From: Oscillospiraceae bacterium
GTDB taxonomy: Bacteria; Bacillota; Clostridia; Oscillospirales; Acutalibacteraceae
NCBI GenBank assembly: GCA_902782805.1
Contig: CACZON010000047.1
Span: forward strand, 1-9,360
Reading direction: 5' to 3'
DNA: 9,360 nucleotides
Position 1 is the first letter of the stretch; every line of letters starts with the position of its first letter. The notes under the pieces are model-generated. The model did not search any database. It saw only the letters and a program-made list of their open reading frames with translations, and was not told the origin of the DNA. Made by a program: the position numbers and the translations under genes. Below, piece by piece: positions 6,450-9,360 of this stretch.

Positions 6450-6458
6450 AAGGAGGTG
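6450..6458 (+). promoter_or_regulatory. near-perfect ribosome binding site that sets the PBP start
   Basis: AAGGAGGTG is almost fully complementary to the 16S rRNA 3' end. It ends GGAGG 8 bases before ATG 6465, ruling out the upstream in-frame GTG at 6444, which would lie before the site. Confidence 0.9.
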
Positions 6459-6464
6459 TCCGGG

Positions 6465-9170
6465 ATGCGAAAAACCGATATCAACCGGTATAATACGACG
6501 ACAACCGAATTCCGTACCACCGGCGAAACCGGACGCGTTGCCGGGCTGATGGTCCGCTCGTTCTTTTCCGCAATCTGGGCGCTGCTGAAAACGGTCGTCA
6601 CCGTGGTGTTTATCGCAGGGTGCATGGTTTTGGCAACGGTGATCGCCTATATTCTGAGCATGCGCAATCAGGCCGCTTTGGAGCTTCAGAAAACGGAAAT
6701 CGATCTGAAATATACGAGTTTCGTTTATGCGCAGGATGAGAACGGCGTTGACCGGGAGCTGATGGAATTCTATAACATCGAAAACCGCGTCTGGGTCGAT
6801 TACAAAAACATTCCTGCGGCGATGGTCAAAGCGATCACCGCGATCGAAGACAAGCGTTTCTTCGAACATGAAGGCGTCGACTGGCAGGGCGTACTCAACG
6901 GAATCCGCGGTTTGATCACCGGCGGAGGCCGGGGCGGATCTACGATCACGCAGCAGCTGATCAAGAACATCACCGGCGAAAACCAGGTGAGCCTGAACCG
7001 TAAAATCAAAGAGATCTTCAGCGCACTTGCGCTCGAAAAGAAATACTCCAAGGAACAGATCCTCGAATCGTATCTCAACATCGTCAACTTCGGAAGCGGA
7101 TGCCGCGGCGTCCAGGCGGCGGCGACCACGTATTTCGATAAAGATATCGAAGACTGCTCAATCGCCGAATGTGCGACGATCGCCGGGATTACCCAGAACC
7201 CTTCGTATTTCAATCCGTTCATTTTCCCGGAGCACAATAAAGAGCGGCGGGAACTGATCCTTTCCGAGATGCTCGACCAGGGAAAAATCACTCAGGAAGA
7301 ATACGATCAGGCGATGAAAGAATCCGCCAAAATGAAGTTTACGTATTCCGACGATCAGGATGATGAAAAGACGGAGCGCAGCGGGATCTGGGATTGGTAT
7401 ACCGACGCGATGTTTGAAAAGCTCGTAGCCGAACTGAAAGAAACGCTCGGCTGCACTTCGGAAGTAGCGGAAATGATGATCTATCAGGGCGGGATCAAAA
7501 TCCATTCCGCGGTCGATGCGCGCGCGCAGCGGATCTGCGAAGAGGTTTACAGCAATCCCGAGATGCGCCCCGAGGATCACGATATTCTTTCCGGTATTTA
7601 TATGATCGGCTACAACGGACGCGTCCTCGCAACGGTCGGTTCTTTTGAAGAAAAAGAGGGCAACCGCGTCTGGAGCAACGCGATCGACGCCGGGCGCCAG
7701 ATCGGTTCTTCCATCAAGCCGCTCGCCGTTTATTCACAGGCGCTCGAACGCGGAATGATCAATTATTCGTCTTCCGTTTCGGATGAACCGATCGAGAATT
7801 ATTTCCCTGACGGAAAACCCGGTCCGAACAACTTCGGCGGCTACACATCCAAAAAGGAGACGGTTGCATACGCGCTGGAGGTTTCGCTCAACGTACCGGC
7901 GGCGCGCCTCTGTTCTCAGCTTACGCCGATGGCTTCCTATACGTTCCTGACCGAAAAGCTCGGTTTCAGACATCTGGATCCGGAACAGGATCCGTACTCG
8001 CTCGCGGCGATGGCGCTCGGCGGTGTGGCCGGCGGAATCACGATGGAAGAGCTTGGCTCCGGATTCACGATTTTCGGAAACGGCGGCCAGTACTACGAAC
8101 CGTATTATTATTTCTACGTTGAGGATCACGACGGAAAGATCATCATCGACCACCGCGAGGATCACGGAGAACAGGTGATTTCCACCGAGACCGCAACGAT
8201 CATGAACAAGCTTCTCAAGAACGTTATGTACGGCTATTCCGGAACCGGTTACGGCTATTCGGTAGACGGATGGGAATGCTTCGGAAAAACCGGTACAACG
8301 GACGACAACCGCGACGCTACGATGGTCGGCGGCACGCCCGCCTGCGTTGCGGCGATCTGGACGGGCTACGATATCCCGGAAGAATTGCCCAGTACGCGTT
8401 ATCCGCGAATTCTCTGGAAAGAGATCATGACGCAATATCTCGAAGATAAGAATCCCGACGATTATTCCTTCGTGCTCGACGACGATATCATTTCGGCCAC
8501 CTACTGCAAGGATACGGGTCTCCTGGCCGGTACAACGTGCAAAAAGACGGCAACCGGATGGTATGAAAAAGGCCACCTGCCGCAGACGTGCAAAGAGAAC
8601 CACAATTCCTCTTCGAGCAAATTGAAATCGTCAGCATCGAGCAGAATTTCCAGCTCGGTCTCAAGCCGGACTTCCTCACGGACGTCTTCCGTCATTTCCT
8701 CGGAACCGAGCCGCGAATCTTCGAGGGAGTCAAGCCTTCCGCCTTCGAGCGTACCGCCGCCTCCGTCCTCGTCTTCGTCGAAGCCGAGCAAGCCTTCCTC
8801 AAGCGAATCCTCCGAGGTTTCCTCCGAACCGAGCAAGCCCTCCTCGAGCGAATCCTCCGAGTTTTCCTCCGAGCCGAGCAAGCCTTCCTCGAGTGAATCC
8901 TCCGAGATCTCTTCCGAGCCGAGCAAGCCCTCTTCGAGCGAGTCTTCCGAGATCTCTTCCGAGCCGAGCAAGCCTTCCTCGAGCGAATCCACCGAGGTTT
9001 CTTCCGAACCGAGCAAGCCATCCTCAAGCGAATCCACGGAAGTTTCTTCCGAGGAACCGCCGGAGCCTCCTTCGGAATCTTCTTCGGAAGAACCGCCGGA
9101 GACCGCTTCTCCCTCGGAACCTGACGAGGGACCGGAAACGACCACGATTGAGGAAGAAGCGGAATCATAA
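6465..9170 (+). CDS. class A penicillin-binding protein (PBP1A-type) with Ser/Pro/Glu repeat tail
   Basis: This 901-residue bifunctional peptidoglycan synthase polymerises lipid II and cross-links stem peptides on the outer face of the membrane. A cytoplasmic N-terminus rich in Thr/Arg precedes one membrane segment (about 43-66). The GT51 glycosyltransferase domain has the catalytic Glu128 in EDKRFFEHEG, then GGSTITQQLIKN and Glu201 in LESYLNIVNFG. The transpeptidase domain has SSIK with Ser415 as acylated nucleophile and Lys418, S474-L-N and K608-T-G. A family-typical Cys-containing segment (YCKDTGLLAGTTC) follows the transpeptidase. From about residue 715 the last 187 residues are low-complexity Ser, Pro, Glu and Lys, including six 15-residue repeats. 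All catalytic motifs are present, so it should be active and beta-lactam sensitive. ATG 6465 is fixed by the ribosome site at 6450-6458. Its own terminator follows, so it is a single-gene unit, divergent from the BofC-like gene. Symbols pbpA, ponA and mrcA are used for relatives, and I assign none. Confidence 0.96.
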   Translation: MRKTDINRYNTTTTEFRTTGETGRVAGLMVRSFFSAIWALLKTVVTVVFIAGCMVLATVIAYILSMRNQAALELQKTEIDLKYTSFVYAQDENGVDRELMEFYNIENRVWVDYKNIPAAMVKAITAIEDKRFFEHEGVDWQGVLNGIRGLITGGGRGGSTITQQLIKNITGENQVSLNRKIKEIFSALALEKKYSKEQILESYLNIVNFGSGCRGVQAAATTYFDKDIEDCSIAECATIAGITQNPSYFNPFIFPEHNKERRELILSEMLDQGKITQEEYDQAMKESAKMKFTYSDDQDDEKTERSGIWDWYTDAMFEKLVAELKETLGCTSEVAEMMIYQGGIKIHSAVDARAQRICEEVYSNPEMRPEDHDILSGIYMIGYNGRVLATVGSFEEKEGNRVWSNAIDAGRQIGSSIKPLAVYSQALERGMINYSSSVSDEPIENYFPDGKPGPNNFGGYTSKKETVAYALEVSLNVPAARLCSQLTPMASYTFLTEKLGFRHLDPEQDPYSLAAMALGGVAGGITMEELGSGFTIFGNGGQYYEPYYYFYVEDHDGKIIIDHREDHGEQVISTETATIMNKLLKNVMYGYSGTGYGYSVDGWECFGKTGTTDDNRDATMVGGTPACVAAIWTGYDIPEELPSTRYPRILWKEIMTQYLEDKNPDDYSFVLDDDIISATYCKDTGLLAGTTCKKTATGWYEKGHLPQTCKENHNSSSSKLKSSASSRISSSVSSRTSSRTSSVISSEPSRESSRESSLPPSSVPPPPSSSSSKPSKPSSSESSEVSSEPSKPSSSESSEFSSEPSKPSSSESSEISSEPSKPSSSESSEISSEPSKPSSSESTEVSSEPSKPSSSESTEVSSEEPPEPPSESSSEEPPETASPSEPDEGPETTTIEEEAES
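8775..9044 (+). repeat. six tandem 45-bp repeats coding for the PBP tail
   Basis: Six in-frame units of exactly 45 bp start at 8775, 8820, 8865, 8910, 8955 and 9000. Each encodes 15 residues of the form SSEPSKPSSSESSEV; the first unit has K for E at position 3 and the last two have T for S in 'SSE'. The core GAGCAAGCC recurs at 8786, 8831, 8876, 8921, 8966 and 9011. Changes between copies are mostly silent or conservative (V/F/I at the last position). This points to expansion by slippage or recombination followed by selection on the protein. The tail outside the repeats (8600-8774 and 9045-9167) is similar in composition but irregular. Confidence 0.95.
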
Positions 9171-9196
9171 TACATTTTGCGGAAACCATGAAAAAG

Positions 9197-9227
9197 TGCC
9201 GGAGATTTTTTCTCCGGCATTCTTTTT
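9197..9227 (+). terminator. terminator of the PBP gene
   Basis: A 9-bp perfect stem (9197-9205 with 9211-9219) has a T5 loop, is preceded by an A-run and is followed by TTCTTTTTTT. It lies 26 bases after the PBP stop codon and insulates the tRNA-Leu promoter. Confidence 0.9.
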
Positions 9228-9231
9228 TTGA

Positions 9232-9260
9232 TTGACAAACGCACAAAAGGATGATATGAT
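9232..9260 (+). promoter_or_regulatory. promoter of tRNA-Leu
   Basis: A perfect TTGACA (9232-9237) is followed by a 17-base spacer and TATGAT (9255-9260), with TG one base before the -10. The -10 ends 14 bases before the mature tRNA 5' end. Confidence 0.9.
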
Positions 9261-9274
9261 ATATATGCTTTTTT

Positions 9275-9360
9275 GCAGGTATGGCGGAATTGGCAGACGC
9301 GCATGGTTCAGGTCCATGTGAATGCAAGTTCATGCAGGTTCAAGTCCTGTTACCTGCACC
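9275..9360 (+). tRNA. tRNA-Leu (anticodon CAG), cut by one base at the window end
   Basis: The acceptor GCAGGTA pairs with TACCTGC. The anticodon stem CATGG/CCATG closes the loop TTCAGGT, giving anticodon CAG, which reads the Leu codon CUG. A long variable arm (TGAA/TTCA stem) marks it as a class II tRNA, and the T-loop is TTCAAGT. The discriminator A is at 9358, CC at 9359-9360, and the final A of CCA would be at 9361. It may head a tRNA cluster that continues outside the window. Confidence 0.96.

Noticed and set aside
6387..6464. Sigma-G type promoter for the BofC-like gene (GTATA and CAAAATA on the minus strand)
   Set aside because: The boxes are imperfect and the 18-base gap does not fit the spacing known for forespore sigma factors, so I do not call it.
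6387..6869. Upstream extension of the BofC-like frame to a 313-residue protein
   Set aside because: The extension is antisense to the start of the PBP gene and would bury the N-terminal membrane segment; the start at 6386 fits a normal single-pass protein.
8775..9044. CRISPR-like periodic repeat
   Set aside because: The 45-bp units are contiguous with no unique spacers and are in frame within the PBP gene.
8501..9304. Long minus-strand and alternative-frame ORFs over the PBP tail repeats
   Set aside because: The 45-bp repeats have a length divisible by three and lack stops in other frames, so all frames stay open; no ribosome site or conserved domain supports them.

Overview
The window looks like ordinary chromosome from a low-to-mid GC Gram-positive bacterium of the class Clostridia, most likely the Ruminococcaceae/Oscillospiraceae side. 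The evidence is strong AGGAGG-type ribosome binding sites, TTGACA/TATAAT promoters with 16-18 bp spacers, Rho-independent terminators between almost all transcription units, tRNA genes that encode their own CCA ends, a lipoprotein with a Gram-positive style lipobox, a BofC-like protein (a family tied to endospore formers), and a class A penicillin-binding protein with a long low-complexity Ser/Pro/Glu tail. The species cannot be named from the sequence.

Layout, left to right. (1) Positions 1-35 hold the terminator of an upstream unit. (2) 137-1447 (+) is a lipoprotein of the Cthe_2159 carbohydrate-binding beta-helix type, ended by a strong bidirectional hairpin at 1566-1603. (3) On the minus strand, that hairpin follows a short sequence (1607-1643) that resembles the 3' half of a tRNA gene with no 5' half. 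This may be a scar of an integrated element. (4) 1694-2982 is a minus-strand cluster: a GNAT acetyltransferase, then a 24-codon micro-ORF whose first ten residues resemble the start of a larger hypothetical protein family, then a YdeI/OmpD-associated family protein. It has a promoter at 3024-3052 and a terminator at 1658-1685. (5) tRNA-Ala(GGC) on the minus strand (3143-3218) has a near-consensus promoter and faces away from a GH42 beta-galactosidase gene (+, TTG start at 3361). (6) An 88-residue uncharacterised, possibly HPr-related protein (minus) converges on the beta-galactosidase gene over a shared terminator. (7) A BofC C-terminal-domain-like membrane protein (minus) and a class A PBP (plus) are divergently arranged, 78 bp apart. 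(8) The PBP gene is followed by a terminator and a tRNA-Leu(CAG) gene cut by one base at the window end.

The genes do not form one pathway. They are mostly single-gene units: cell-surface glycan binding (lipoprotein), cytoplasmic galactoside hydrolysis (GH42), cell-wall synthesis (PBP), a possible sporulation or envelope regulator (BofC-like), and small stress or modification proteins. I see no CRISPR array, transposase, integrase or obvious new multi-gene system. The most unusual items are the tRNA-like 3' fragment, the truncated-looking micro-ORF, the six perfect-length 45-bp repeats in the PBP tail, and the BofC-like/PBP divergent pair. No stretch longer than about 260 bases is without a gene.
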